From: Halobellus sp. LT62
Lineage (GTDB): Archaea; Halobacteriota; Halobacteria; Halobacteriales; Haloferacaceae
Length of the DNA: 64,000 bases
Reading direction: 5' to 3'
Assembly (NCBI RefSeq): GCF_037031285.1
Contig: NZ_JAYEZO010000002.1
Span: forward strand, 868,001 to 932,000
Every line of letters starts with the position of its first letter. Positions within the stretch are counted from its first letter, which is position 1. The position numbers and the translations under genes were made by a program. Positions 26,516 to 35,467 of the stretch are shown piece after piece. Under the pieces are notes generated by a model that was not told where the DNA came from, searched no databases, and saw only the letters and a program-made list of their open reading frames with translations.

Positions 26516-28108
26516 TCACCACCGCGCGTACGGCGTGCCGCTCGCGACCCGCTCGACGTACGTCCCCTGCATCTCGGCGATCGCGTCCGGGGGCGATGCG
26601 CCGTCGGCGACGCGCTCGCGAACGCTGGCGCGCTTCCACGCACTGGGCGCGGTGTGCGTCGCCTCGCGGCGCGTCTCGATCGGATCGAGCGCCCACTCGA
26701 TCGTCTCGCTCCCGACGCCGAGTTCGTCGAGCCCGCGGCGCGCGAGCGCGAACAGCTCGTCGTAGATTCGCCCCGTCGCGGTCGTGTGCTCGCCGTCTCG
26801 TGTCACCCACCGCAGGTCGGCGTCGGGGCCGTCGTCGACCGCCGCGTAGAACGACGCCTTCGCGTCCGCCCACGGCAGCGTCGCCAGCGGGTGTTCGGTC
26901 GCGTCGACGCCGCGCAGGACGCCCGTGACGAGCGCCTGCACCCCGATCGTGTCCCTGATCGTCGGCTGCGTCGGGAGCGGCCGGTACTCGATCCGGACCG
27001 AGTCCGTCGCTCCGTGGGGGTCGGGGCCGCCGTCGTCCGTCCGCGGGATCTCGCCGCCGAACACCGGCCGGACCCAGCGCCAGTACGTGCCGCGCTTCGC
27101 GGCGAACGCACGGTAGCTTTCGGTGTCCTCGCCATCGTCGTCCACTCCACCATCATCGCCGCCGTCCGCTCCACCATCATCACCGTCGTCGAGCTCGGGC
27201 GGCGCGACGAGCGTCGGATCGGCCGCGATCCGCCCGATCAGTTCGTCGACGGTCTTCACGTCGCGCGGGACGCGACACTTGTTCGACCCCTCGTCGACCG
27301 AGCGCTCGAAGATCGGGATCCGAAGCTCGTGCGGCGTCTCGGCGAGGAGGTTCTCGAACTCCTCGCTGCCGTCGGCGAGCGCTTCCTCGTACAGGTCCGC
27401 GGGGAGGAACGGCGAGTTCGCCGACAGCGAGAGGACCGGCCCCATCGTCCGCGTGGCGACGTTCAGATACCGCGGGACGTCGGTCGGATCGGGAACCTGC
27501 AGGTGCGGCTGCACCGACGTCGCGAGCGACTCGACGAGCATCGACTCCGCCGACGCGAGCCCCGGCAGATCGAGTTCGATCCGGCCGCCGTTGCGCTCGC
27601 GGATCTCCTGATCGAGGGCGACGTAGCGGGGGACCGGTCGCATCCCGTCGGCGAGAAAGACGCCGTCGACGTTCCGCCCGCTCCCGAGGTAGTGCCGCGT
27701 TCCCGACTCCGGCGGCACCGTCCACATCGCGTCGAAAACGAATCTGCGATCGGACTGCCGGAGGGTCTCGTCGACCGATTCGTGAATCGACCGCAGTTCC
27801 TCCGACTGCCGTCGGACTCCGGCGTCGGAGACGACGTCCGGGCTCGTGTGCAGTTCGACGTTGTGCACGCCGAGTTCGCGGCTACAACCGTCCGTCTCGA
27901 AGACGTCCTCCGGCGCGGCGGCGAGCCGCCCCTCGTCGTCGACGACGTAGCCTTCGAGTTCGAGCCCGACCGCGAACGCCTCCGCGTCGAACTCGCCCGT
28001 GCGGATCGCCGCCCGTAACGAGTCGGCCTCCCGGTCGACACGTCGCTCGAACGCGGCGCGTCGGTCCGGGTCGAGCGCCGTACGGACGGATTCGATCGTC
28101 TCCATCAT
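26516..28108 (-). CDS. Glutamate-cysteine ligase (GCS2)-family protein
   Basis: 530 residues. Near residue 50 is FAVGLELEGYVVD, matching the GxExE metal/ATP motif of carboxylate-amine ligases of the GCS2 type, followed by NVELHTSPDVV; later come ANSPFLPADLYEEAL and an Arg-containing VRIEYRPLPTQPTIRDT segment, also typical of the fold. These enzymes join glutamate to an amine with ATP. At 530 residues it is longer than the usual GshA-like haloarchaeal protein (about 360), and an Asp/Gly-rich insert of ~25 residues (near 308-333) looks disordered. The substrate is unknown; gamma-glutamylcysteine synthesis is possible but not shown. Confidence 0.65.
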   Translation of the reverse strand: MMETIESVRTALDPDRRAAFERRVDREADSLRAAIRTGEFDAEAFAVGLELEGYVVDDEGRLAAAPEDVFETDGCSRELGVHNVELHTSPDVVSDAGVRRQSEELRSIHESVDETLRQSDRRFVFDAMWTVPPESGTRHYLGSGRNVDGVFLADGMRPVPRYVALDQEIRERNGGRIELDLPGLASAESMLVESLATSVQPHLQVPDPTDVPRYLNVATRTMGPVLSLSANSPFLPADLYEEALADGSEEFENLLAETPHELRIPIFERSVDEGSNKCRVPRDVKTVDELIGRIAADPTLVAPPELDDGDDGGADGGDDGGVDDDGEDTESYRAFAAKRGTYWRWVRPVFGGEIPRTDDGGPDPHGATDSVRIEYRPLPTQPTIRDTIGVQALVTGVLRGVDATEHPLATLPWADAKASFYAAVDDGPDADLRWVTRDGEHTTATGRIYDELFALARRGLDELGVGSETIEWALDPIETRREATHTAPSAWKRASVRERVADGASPPDAIAEMQGTYVERVASGTPYARW

Positions 28109-28177
28109 GCCTCCCTATCGCGTCCGACGGGTACTGATACTGTCGGCTCGGTGTCCATAGAGCGGCCACGACGAGGC

Positions 28178-29338
28178 TCACCGTTCGTCCGCGTCGCTCG
28201 CGTCAGTCGTCCGCAAAATGAGCGGGCCGATCGAAAGCGTGCGCTTCGCGATCGTCCCGATTCGGAGGACGAACGAGAGGAGGATCGCGAAGGGTGCGAG
28301 CGCGAGCGACGCCGTGGCCGCGACGATCCAGACGTAGTGGGCGATACCGAGCGTCCATCCCGACACCGCCTGCAGCACGCCGTGGAACAGGAGGACGTTG
28401 GTCGCGACGACGAGCGCTGGAACGGCGCTGTACAGCATCGCCCGCGAGAGGTTCACGAGTTCCCACTGGAAGTACAGCGTCTTGATGTGCTCTCTGGTCG
28501 GGCCGAACAGCGTCAACACCAAGATGACGTCGTCGAGGGCGGCAGCGATAGACGACTCGACCTCCGTGATCGACGATTCGGGCCCGTCGGTCGACGGCTC
28601 CTCGGAAATCGATGACTCACCGTCGGTCGACGATCCTTCGTCGAACAGCGTCCGCAACCGCCGGGCCTCGTATATCTTCCACGAGTAATTGAAGTTCAAC
28701 GCCGCAGAGAGCACGCCGAACGTCCCGAACTCCCGTCCTTCGAGTTCCGATTCGACCGACGACGCGTGCCGTTGGAGGTCCTCGGCGTATTCGCGCACTT
28801 GCTCGACCGCGTCGGCGTCGTCGCCGGTCGGAGCCGCTTCGGACGGTACATCCTCCGCGGCCGTGTCGCCAACTGCAGAAAGCGCTCGGGCGCGCGTTTC
28901 GACGGCGGCGATCAACTCGCGGAGGAAATTTGCCGGCGTCGCTGGCGCGATATCGGGACCGATCACGTCCTCGACGTCCCGTCGGAACGACATCGCGCCT
29001 TCCATCCGCTCGCGCTGATCGCCAAGCGCGCCGAGCTCTTGGGAGAGGACAAGCGAGTTGATCGAGACGACGAGCGTGACGCCCGTGATCGTCGCGGTCA
29101 CGAGGGCCTGAAAGAGCGTTTCGACGGGGTCGTCGACGGCGATGAGCACCCGGTTCGGGACGACGGTCGCGACGGCGATAATTCCGAGAAAAAACACCGC
29201 GACGACCAGTCCGGCGACGATCCACCGGTTCGCTTCGAGCAGCAGCCAGAGCTTCACACGGCTCTCCTCACCCCGGCGTCGCATCGTATCGCTCGGTTCG
29301 TTCGTGTCGGTCGAGTCTGTGGAACGCTCGTCTCCCAT
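28178..29338 (-). CDS. Haloarchaeal four-segment membrane protein, function unknown
   Basis: 386 residues from MGDERSTDS. Two membrane segments near 37-60 and 70-98 are followed by a ~170-residue soluble acidic region, then two further segments near 296-322 and 330-362. The first pair (FQALVTATITGVTLVVSINS) resembles a conserved haloarchaeal family without assigned function. The soluble loop includes a predicted coiled coil (AVEQVREYAEDLQRHASSVE). The start is placed after the basic 37-residue upstream extension. Three 20-bp tandem repeats lie about 90 bases upstream. Confidence 0.7.
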   Translation of the reverse strand: MGDERSTDSTDTNEPSDTMRRRGEESRVKLWLLLEANRWIVAGLVVAVFFLGIIAVATVVPNRVLIAVDDPVETLFQALVTATITGVTLVVSINSLVLSQELGALGDQRERMEGAMSFRRDVEDVIGPDIAPATPANFLRELIAAVETRARALSAVGDTAAEDVPSEAAPTGDDADAVEQVREYAEDLQRHASSVESELEGREFGTFGVLSAALNFNYSWKIYEARRLRTLFDEGSSTDGESSISEEPSTDGPESSITEVESSIAAALDDVILVLTLFGPTREHIKTLYFQWELVNLSRAMLYSAVPALVVATNVLLFHGVLQAVSGWTLGIAHYVWIVAATASLALAPFAILLSFVLRIGTIAKRTLSIGPLILRTTDASDADER

Positions 29339-29428
29339 TTGAATCTCCGAGTGGCTCTCTCGTCGGTCTCCGTCGTCGCCCGCCGCGGTGTCCAGACGGG
29401 CCGGAATCGCGCCGCGTGGTCGATCGAA

Positions 29429-29488
29429 TCGATTCGCGTTCTCTCGCATCGATACGCTTTCTCTCGCATCGATTCGCGTTCTCCCGCT
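29429..29488. repeat. Three tandem 20-bp repeats
   Basis: Unit TCGATTCGCGTTCTCTCGCA, with copy 2 differing at two positions and copy 3 at two. They sit between the membrane-protein start and the pspA stop, in the leader or promoter of the membrane-protein gene. Confidence 0.8.
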
Positions 29489-29523
29489 CCGCTGTCGTCT
29501 CCCGATTCGCGCTACCGCCGTGC

Positions 29524-30360
29524 TCAGTTCTCGTCGTCTTTCAGCTCCTCTAGCTCGGCTTCGACCTCGGCGTCGTCGACGTCGACCTCGGCGGTGGCGG
29601 TCTCAGCGTCTGCCTCGGTGTCCGCATCCGTCGTCTCGCCCTCGTCCGTCTCTGCCGCGACGCCGTCGCCCATCTCCGCTTTCAGCGTCTCCAGTTCGGA
29701 GTCGACCTCGGCGTCGGACCGGCCGCTTTCGAGTTCGCGGTCGATGCTGTCTTTGTCGGACATCGCGTCCTCGAACGCGCCGGTGTCGACGAGTTCGTCC
29801 ATCGCCTCCGAGCGGGCCTCCATCTCGTCGGTCCGCTCCTCGGCCCGCTCGATTGCCCGAGAGACGTCGGACATCTCGTCGCCGACGCCCGTCATCGCCT
29901 CGGAGACGCGAGATGACGCCTCTGCGGCCTCGTATCGCGCCTTCATCGTCTCCTTTTTCGTGCGGAACTCCTCGATGCGGTTCTGGAGTTCGTTCTTCTT
30001 CTCGACGAGGTTCTCCTGCGTCGACTGAAGTTCCGCGATCTGGCCCTCCAACTCCTCGATCTGGTTCATCTTCGCCTGCTTCTTTTCCAGCGCTTGCCGC
30101 GCGAGGTCGTCGCGGTCCTGTCGGACGGCCTCTCTGGCCTGCTCGTTGTGCTTTTCGACGTTCTCTTCGAGCCGTCGCTTCTGGATTTCGAGGCGCTTCT
30201 TTTGCGTGGTCAGGTCGGCGATGCCCTGTTTGACGTCCTGTAGTTCGTCGCGCATCTGCTCGTAGGAGTAATCGAGCGTCTCCGTCGGATCCTCCGCGCG
30301 GTTGAGGAGGGCGTTCAGCTTCGAACGGACGACGTAGGACGCGCGTGAGAGGATTCCCAT
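29524..30360 (-). CDS. pspA: PspA/IM30 (ESCRT-III-like) membrane stress protein
   Basis: 278 residues from MGILSRASYVVRSKLNALLN, the amphipathic N-terminal helix that binds membranes in PspA. A continuous coiled coil follows (about 25-190; EILEEN-like QKRRLEENVEKHNEQAREAV, KMNQIEELEGQIAELQ), the hairpin core of PspA/Vipp1. The last ~85 residues are an Asp/Glu/Thr-rich tail not found in bacterial PspA and probably disordered. It likely stabilises the cytoplasmic membrane under stress. Transcribed on its own from the gap before the divergent hydrolase gene. Confidence 0.9.
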   Translation of the reverse strand: MGILSRASYVVRSKLNALLNRAEDPTETLDYSYEQMRDELQDVKQGIADLTTQKKRLEIQKRRLEENVEKHNEQAREAVRQDRDDLARQALEKKQAKMNQIEELEGQIAELQSTQENLVEKKNELQNRIEEFRTKKETMKARYEAAEASSRVSEAMTGVGDEMSDVSRAIERAEERTDEMEARSEAMDELVDTGAFEDAMSDKDSIDRELESGRSDAEVDSELETLKAEMGDGVAAETDEGETTDADTEADAETATAEVDVDDAEVEAELEELKDDEN

Positions 30361-30419
30361 ACGTCTCACGTTGGGCACGGCGGAGTTAAAACCTCACGTG
30401 CGGAAGCGCCGGTATCCGA

Positions 30420-31127
30420 ATGAGCGATCCGATATTCCTCCCCGGTGGTCGCGACGCCCGCGGGACGCTCGACGCTGTCGCGGACGACGACGAGCGCGGC
30501 CCCTCGCGGGGCAACGCAGACAGCGCAGCCACCGCCAACGCGTGCGTCGTCGCCTGCCCGCCACATCCCCAGCACGGGGGCACCCGTCGCGACCAGCGGC
30601 TCCGCGCGGTGAGCGACGAACTGAGTGAACGAAAAATCGACTGCCTGCGGTTCGACTACGGTCCGTGGGACGGCGGCCGCGGCGAGCGGACCGACGTCTG
30701 CAACGCCGTCGCGTGGGCTCGGGAGCGGTACGACCGCGTCGCGCTCTTCGGCTTCAGTTTCGGCGGTGCGCTCGCGCTCTCGGCCGCCAACAACGGTGCA
30801 GCCGTCGACGCCGTCGCCGCGCTCGCCCCGCCCGCACGCCTCGGAACCGAACGCTCAGATCCCGACGCGCCCGACAACCCGGACGTCGGCGGTGTCGACG
30901 CCGTCGCCGACCTCGACGAGATGTCCGCGGATCTCCCGGTGCAAATCCTCTACGGCACCCGCGACGACGTCGCCGACGTCGGACCGGTCGTCGCCGCCGC
31001 TCGCAAGCGCGGATTCGCGGTCGTCGAGTTCGCCGCGGATCACTTCTTCGTCGGCCAAGAGGCGAAGGTCGCAGACGCCGTCGTCGACTTCCTCGAACCG
31101 CCCCTTCAGGCGGAGGACTCGCGGTAG
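30420..31127 (+). CDS. Alpha/beta hydrolase (dienelactone-hydrolase-like)
   Basis: 235 residues. Seen: CPPHPQHGGTRRDQRL near residue 45 (oxyanion region), nucleophile elbow GFSFGG near residue 113 with Ser as nucleophile, an acidic residue in YGTRDDVADV near residue 179 and His in AADHFFVG near residue 201. This is the complete Ser-Asp-His set. Substrate unknown. The 3' end overlaps the convergent membrane-protein gene by 22 bases. Confidence 0.85.
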   Translation: MSDPIFLPGGRDARGTLDAVADDDERGPSRGNADSAATANACVVACPPHPQHGGTRRDQRLRAVSDELSERKIDCLRFDYGPWDGGRGERTDVCNAVAWARERYDRVALFGFSFGGALALSAANNGAAVDAVAALAPPARLGTERSDPDAPDNPDVGGVDAVADLDEMSADLPVQILYGTRDDVADVGPVVAAARKRGFAVVEFAADHFFVGQEAKVADAVVDFLEPPLQAEDSR

Positions 31128-31534
31128 CCCGCCGCGAAGGAGACGGCGATCGCGACGGCCCCGGCGACGACCGCGAACGTCCAGAAGCCGGCCCACGCGG
31201 CCGCGCCGAGGCTCGTCGTCACCGCGTACGTCAGCACGACGGCAGCCACGCCGCCGCCGACGGGGACCAAAAATGGAAGATCAGACCACTGGCCGCCCGC
31301 ATTGGCGTACTCGACGGCGTAGCCCCAGAGGTTGCCGACGGTGAAGCGGAGGACGACGACTGCGAGGAGTCCGGCGATGATGGCGCTGACGGCGGCAAAC
31401 GGGGTGAGCGACGGGAGATCGCCGAATCCCGATACCGAGCGCTGGATCGACCCGACAGCGCCAAACAGGAACGCCGCGATGTCGAGGAGGTACCACGGGC
31501 GGAAGCGGTCGCGGAGGGCTGATTGGAGGGACAC
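31106..31534 (-). CDS. Small four-segment membrane protein, function unknown
   Basis: 142 residues from a GTG start (MSLQSALRDRFRPWYLLD). Four hydrophobic segments lie near 15-33, 42-65, 82-102 and 112-133, with a conserved-looking NLWGYAVEYANAGGQ loop. The GTG is chosen over the upstream ATG because a TTATTACC box on the minus strand lies about 25 bases before it, giving a leaderless transcript. Family and role are not recognised. Confidence 0.7.
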   Translation of the reverse strand: MSLQSALRDRFRPWYLLDIAAFLFGAVGSIQRSVSGFGDLPSLTPFAAVSAIIAGLLAVVVLRFTVGNLWGYAVEYANAGGQWSDLPFLVPVGGGVAAVVLTYAVTTSLGAAAWAGFWTFAVVAGAVAIAVSFAAGYRESSA

Positions 31535-31649
31535 AGCGTCGCATTCGTCGGCCGAGGGTAATAATCTCGGGTTCCAGCGGGGGATCGAACGCATTGGAGG
31601 CGGACAATACGGCGCGGGGGCTCCAGTCGAACGCCAGCGCAGCCTCCGC

Positions 31650-33545
31650 TTATCGACCTTTTATCGCCACGAGCAGCGCAGCGAGTGCGAAGGGGATTCC
31701 GACCACCAGATTCGTCGTGGAGAGATCGGAGCTGACCTCGGAAACAAACTCGGAAACGGGGTCCGATTCCGGCGTCGACGCGGGAGCGTCCGCCGGTGTC
31801 GACCCGAGTGCCGTCGGGGTCGACTCCAGTCTGATGGACATCGTGGAAACCCTGTGGCTACCGCTTGTGTCCGCGAGGAGCAGATCGACCCGTATCGACT
31901 CGGATACGACTGGCTCCGCTACGGTCCCCTCCGTGACAGTCACCTCATCAGCGGGATCAGCCGGTTCGAGCACGGTCTCTCCGTTGGGACCGTACGGCTG
32001 GAAGCGGACAGCAACGCGACCGTCGTCGTTGCCGTCGGTGGCGACGGTCTCGACGGTTGTTTCACCGGCGTCGATTGCCAGCGTGACCGACGCAGGACCC
32101 GGCTGTTCTCCGGGCGAGAGGTTGATGGCAAACTCAAACGCCTCGCTCGCGTCGCCGCTGAGATCGGTCGTCTCGTCGGCGAATTTCGGCGGGGGACCGA
32201 ACGCGCTGGCGTTCGGTTGCGGCGGGTTCTGTGACGTCAGCACGTAGGGGTCGAGCCACGAAGCGGTCTCTTCGTCCGCGAGATCGACGATTATCTCGCG
32301 GAAATCCGTGTAGGTGAGCGCCCCGTACCGCTCGTCGTATTGGTTGACCCGTCGCATTACGTCGTGAATCGTCGCCTCGCCGTCTGTCGCCTCCCGGAGT
32401 TTCGCGTCCAAGGCGAACAGCAGCCGCGAGCCTTTCTGGTAGTCAGTTTTGTGGCCCCAGGTGTTCGGTTCGGCTAAGGTGCTGTCGTTGTGGTGGTCCC
32501 CTCGCGGCCACCTGCCGTCCGGATCAGTCCGTTCTAGCAGTTTCGCCCGTTTGATCCTGAGCTCACCGTTGGCTGCTTGGAAATCCGATCCGTAGTACGT
32601 GGCGCTGGCTTCGGAGAACCACGCCATCTTCTTTCCGAACGTCGCACGCTCGTTGATGTGTGCGGTCTCGTGGATGTAGATTTCGAGAGGAGACCCCGCG
32701 TGGATCACTGCGGTCGAACCGCTCGCTCCTCCGGCCGCGAACTGCCCCTCGAGAACGAAGAGATAGACGTCTCGGTGCGGATCTCCGTCGATGGTCCGAT
32801 CGGTCGCCGCGGCCACCGTGATCGCTTCTTCCGGCGACACGGCCATATCGACCCGATCCGGCACGAATAGTGTGATATTCTTTCCATCCGCAGTCTCGGT
32901 GTACGTGCTGTATACGCCGAGTATCACCTCTCCGGCCACGTACCTGACCTCATCAGATACCCGGACGCTCGTGTCCAAGTGGAAGCCGACGGGTTGGTTA
33001 TACACGGCGTCGACGTGGCCGTCCTCGGGTGGATCCCCGCGTTGAATTGAGCCATATATCCGCGGCGTATCGACGCGGTGCATACCGCCGTTTGTGTCGT
33101 TAGGAAGCGTGTGTTCGACTGTGATCGAGGGCGCTGTCGTCTCCGTGTCCCACGATAACTGTTGGCTGTTCTCGAACCCTGTCGTCGCGACCACGGAATA
33201 CCCGTCGTCCGGTGAGACACTCTCGACATCGAACAGCGTGGTGTCGTCCGGGAGATCGAACGTATACGTGAACTGCACTCCGTCGGTCCCGTTGAGACGT
33301 TCGATTTCGATTGTGGTGGGGACCACTCTCTCCTCGGCGACCGCGGCAGATACCTGTGGCTGTCTTGACTCGATCTCGCTGCCAGTTACAGCCTCAAAGC
33401 CGCCAGTGTTGGATCCGGTCGCGGTGTCGGCAAAGGCGGCGGTGGCTGGTCCGGATGCGCCAGCGACGACGGGAGACAGCGTCATCGTCGCGAGTGCGAG
33501 ACAGATTCCGACGACAACCACGCTGGATCGATACGATCGACTCAT
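31650..33545 (-). CDS. Surface-anchored gluzincin-like metalloprotease
   Basis: 631 residues. A signal peptide (residues 1-30) and a C-terminal hydrophobic segment followed by Lys-Gly-Arg (about 612-631) place the bulk outside the cell. HETAH at 292-296 matches the HExxH zinc site and Glu312 in WFSEASATYY is the expected third ligand, as in gluzincins of the M1/M61 type. The N-terminal ~280 residues look like beta-rich folds; a Thr/Ser/Pro-rich stalk precedes the C-terminal segment. Codon choice looks less G/C-biased than in neighbours, as often seen for surface proteins. The protease class is well supported; the substrate is unknown. Confidence 0.8.
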   Translation of the reverse strand: MSRSYRSSVVVVGICLALATMTLSPVVAGASGPATAAFADTATGSNTGGFEAVTGSEIESRQPQVSAAVAEERVVPTTIEIERLNGTDGVQFTYTFDLPDDTTLFDVESVSPDDGYSVVATTGFENSQQLSWDTETTAPSITVEHTLPNDTNGGMHRVDTPRIYGSIQRGDPPEDGHVDAVYNQPVGFHLDTSVRVSDEVRYVAGEVILGVYSTYTETADGKNITLFVPDRVDMAVSPEEAITVAAATDRTIDGDPHRDVYLFVLEGQFAAGGASGSTAVIHAGSPLEIYIHETAHINERATFGKKMAWFSEASATYYGSDFQAANGELRIKRAKLLERTDPDGRWPRGDHHNDSTLAEPNTWGHKTDYQKGSRLLFALDAKLREATDGEATIHDVMRRVNQYDERYGALTYTDFREIIVDLADEETASWLDPYVLTSQNPPQPNASAFGPPPKFADETTDLSGDASEAFEFAINLSPGEQPGPASVTLAIDAGETTVETVATDGNDDGRVAVRFQPYGPNGETVLEPADPADEVTVTEGTVAEPVVSESIRVDLLLADTSGSHRVSTMSIRLESTPTALGSTPADAPASTPESDPVSEFVSEVSSDLSTTNLVVGIPFALAALLVAIKGR

Positions 33546-33672
33546 ACGGATGAGTAATCAGTTGAGGAGTCGTCCAGTATCGACGTGACGATCATATTCT
33601 CAGTGTTTTCGCTCAAGCTTCGTCTCCAGTACCTCTTCGTCTTCGGTTCTTCAAAATAAATTATTGGGTCCC

Positions 33673-33748
33673 CGTCACGTCTGCAACTGACTGCATCTCT
33701 GATCGCACGACAGCGTTCGATCGAGTGAGAATGTGTGCAAACGCGACG
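33673..33748. repeat. Dispersed imperfect palindrome, copy B
   Basis: A 76-base copy in the AT-richer gap between the protease and tfs genes. Arms CGTCACGTCTGCAA and TGCAAACGCGACG match the family ends; the interior keeps GATCGCACG and GATCGAGTGAG. It is shorter and more diverged than copies A, C and D. Confidence 0.7.
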
Positions 33749-33800
33749 GTTCTTGCCCAGATACTTCTCAGACTCTGCGCGGTGCGACAGAGTCGTCCCC

Positions 33801-34130
33801 CTAGTTATACCCTCGCCACCGATGCCCGCACTCGGTACACTTGAAAAAGCGCGTCGGCGGCTCGTCGGCGGAGCCGGTCTGTTTGATCGTGTACCACGCT
33901 TTCTGCGCACCACACTCGTCGCAAACGACGTCGGTCGCGGTCGGCTTGCCCTCGAAGTTGGCGTCTTCGGTCGTCTCGATGACGTCGTCGTCGCTCTGCT
34001 CCTCCGTGGAGACGAACTGCGCGGCCAACTCCTCGTCCTGTTCGGCCTCTCCGCCGCAGTCGTCGTTCGTGCAGACCATCGTCCCGTCGCGAGAGACCAT
34101 CATCGAACCGCAGTCGTCGCAGAACTGCAT
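33801..34130 (-). CDS. tfs: Transcription factor S (TFIIS/RPB9-like)
   Basis: 109 residues. The N-terminal zinc ribbon uses Cys4, Cys7, Cys20 and Cys25; the C-terminal ribbon uses Cys70, Cys73, Cys98 and Cys101 and carries the acidic hairpin tip Asp89-Glu90 in TGSADEPPTRFFKC, the signature of TFIIS cleavage factors. It inserts into the RNA polymerase funnel and stimulates cleavage of backtracked RNA. Length and both ribbons match archaeal TFS. The start at MQFCDDCG is fixed by the first ribbon. Confidence 0.95.
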   Translation of the reverse strand: MQFCDDCGSMMVSRDGTMVCTNDDCGGEAEQDEELAAQFVSTEEQSDDDVIETTEDANFEGKPTATDVVCDECGAQKAWYTIKQTGSADEPPTRFFKCTECGHRWRGYN

Positions 34131-34206
34131 TTCCCTCCCCTTCTCGACGCGGACACAAGTGTCTCTCGGGTGTCGGTCGCCGACGCTGTAGGCGGCTCCA
34201 ACCGCC

Positions 34207-34632
34207 TCACTCCTCGACAATCGGACAGTTCCGCACGCGGAAGCGCTCGCTGTCGACGACCTCGACGATCTCGGTCCCGTCGTGGGTGCACGAGAACTCG
34301 GGCGGGTCGGCGAAGTGTGGGCACTTCTGGCAGTACGTCTCCTTCTCGACGACGTGCTCGGGAGCCTCCGCGCCGTCGAGCGACGTCGCCGTCTCGTCCG
34401 CCAACGGGCCGAGCCCGGGCGGTCGCCCGTCGCCTTCGGCATCGACGGACTCCCAGAGTGCCTCTCCGCCGATCTCGGGAACCGACATCTCCTCGAACGG
34501 ATCTTCAGCCGTCGCCTCCTCGGATCGCTTCGCGCGGCGGCGCTCGGAGAGCCGTCCGGCCAGTTCCGAGAGGGGGGCGTCGTTGTCGGGGGTCGAACCG
34601 TCTGTGTCGATCCGCTCGTCGCCGTCGGTCAT
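34207..34632 (-). CDS. Haloarchaeal zinc-binding protein, function unknown
   Basis: 141 acidic residues. The first ~80 are charged and probably disordered (LSELAGRLSERRRAKRSEEA). The C-terminal ~50 hold a Cys/His cluster, YCQKCPHFADPPEFSCTHDG, plus a final Cys in RVRNCPIVEE, consistent with one zinc site. It overlaps the stop of the upstream zinc-ribbon gene by 4 bases, so the two are co-translated and probably act together. I do not recognise a named function. Confidence 0.75.
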   Translation of the reverse strand: MTDGDERIDTDGSTPDNDAPLSELAGRLSERRRAKRSEEATAEDPFEEMSVPEIGGEALWESVDAEGDGRPPGLGPLADETATSLDGAEAPEHVVEKETYCQKCPHFADPPEFSCTHDGTEIVEVVDSERFRVRNCPIVEE

Positions 34633-35372
34633 CGATCCGTCACCTCGTTGTCGGAGTGGGGGGAGTCGTCGGTATCTGCCTCAGGCCCCGATTCGATCGC
34701 CGGCGGTGTCCCGACGTTCAGTCTGTTCGTTCCGAAGAAGAACCGCTTCGGCTCGATCCCGTCGAACGGCGCGCCGCAGTGGGGACACGTCGGTTCGGTG
34801 AGCAGCGCGAGTTGGACCGCGTCGCCACAGCTTCCGCACGACGCCGCCGTGACCCCGTGACGGTTCGCCTCCCGCTGGAGCTCTGCGACCGCCTCGCGTC
34901 TCTCCAGTCGACGTTCGAGAGCGTCGATTCGCGAGCGTGCGTCGACGACTGCGGCCCCGAGTCGATCGAGCTTCGAGTCGTGCTCCTCTGTGGTATCCGC
35001 GAGGCCCTCCAGAATCGACTCGTAGTTTTCGAGCCCCGCGTTCATTTGACGTTCGATCTCCGGGTGATCGTGCTCTTCGGACGCCTTGGCGTCCGTTTCG
35101 CGCTTGAGCTGAATGACGCGCTGACGGACGTCGGAAATCTTCTCGTCGAGGTCGTTCTCGACGGCGGCGATGCGGTCGACGGCGTCGCGCAGTTCAGTTT
35201 CCAGTTCGTCGATGGCGTCGGCCTCGGCTGGCTCGTCGCTCTCCTCGAATGCGCGGTGAGCGTCGACTAAGCGACGAAGGAACTCCTCGCGCGCGATCCC
35301 TTCTGCCGCCGCTCGGTCGGCCACCCACTGATCGAGCTCGTCCGGGAGGTCGTCGACGGGCTCGGTTTCCAT
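34629..35372 (-). CDS. Coiled-coil protein with CopG-like N-terminus and C-terminal zinc ribbon
   Basis: 247 residues. Residues 1-40 (LDQWVADRAAAEGIAREEFLRRLVDA) resemble a ribbon-helix-helix-like start; 50-170 form a long coiled coil; ASCGSCGD...PTCPHCGAPF near 180-205 is a four-cysteine zinc ribbon, followed by an acidic tail. The layout suggests a scaffold or nucleic-acid-binding adaptor. A TTTAAGTA box about 25-30 bases before the ATG fits leaderless transcription. It heads a two-gene unit. Confidence 0.75.
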   Translation of the reverse strand: METEPVDDLPDELDQWVADRAAAEGIAREEFLRRLVDAHRAFEESDEPAEADAIDELETELRDAVDRIAAVENDLDEKISDVRQRVIQLKRETDAKASEEHDHPEIERQMNAGLENYESILEGLADTTEEHDSKLDRLGAAVVDARSRIDALERRLERREAVAELQREANRHGVTAASCGSCGDAVQLALLTEPTCPHCGAPFDGIEPKRFFFGTNRLNVGTPPAIESGPEADTDDSPHSDNEVTDR

Positions 35373-35438
35373 CTACGCGTTGTTGGTTGTGGGATACTTA
35401 AATTACTGCCGGGCAGCCGGGAGCACCTCCGGCGGACG

Positions 35439-35446
35439 TTTATAAC
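35439..35446 (+). promoter_or_regulatory. TATA box of a candidate non-coding RNA
   Basis: TTTATAAC on the plus strand. Transcription would start near 35468. No plausible protein starts there. Confidence 0.5.
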
Positions 35447-35467
35447 CGATGACGCGGCCAGACGGGG

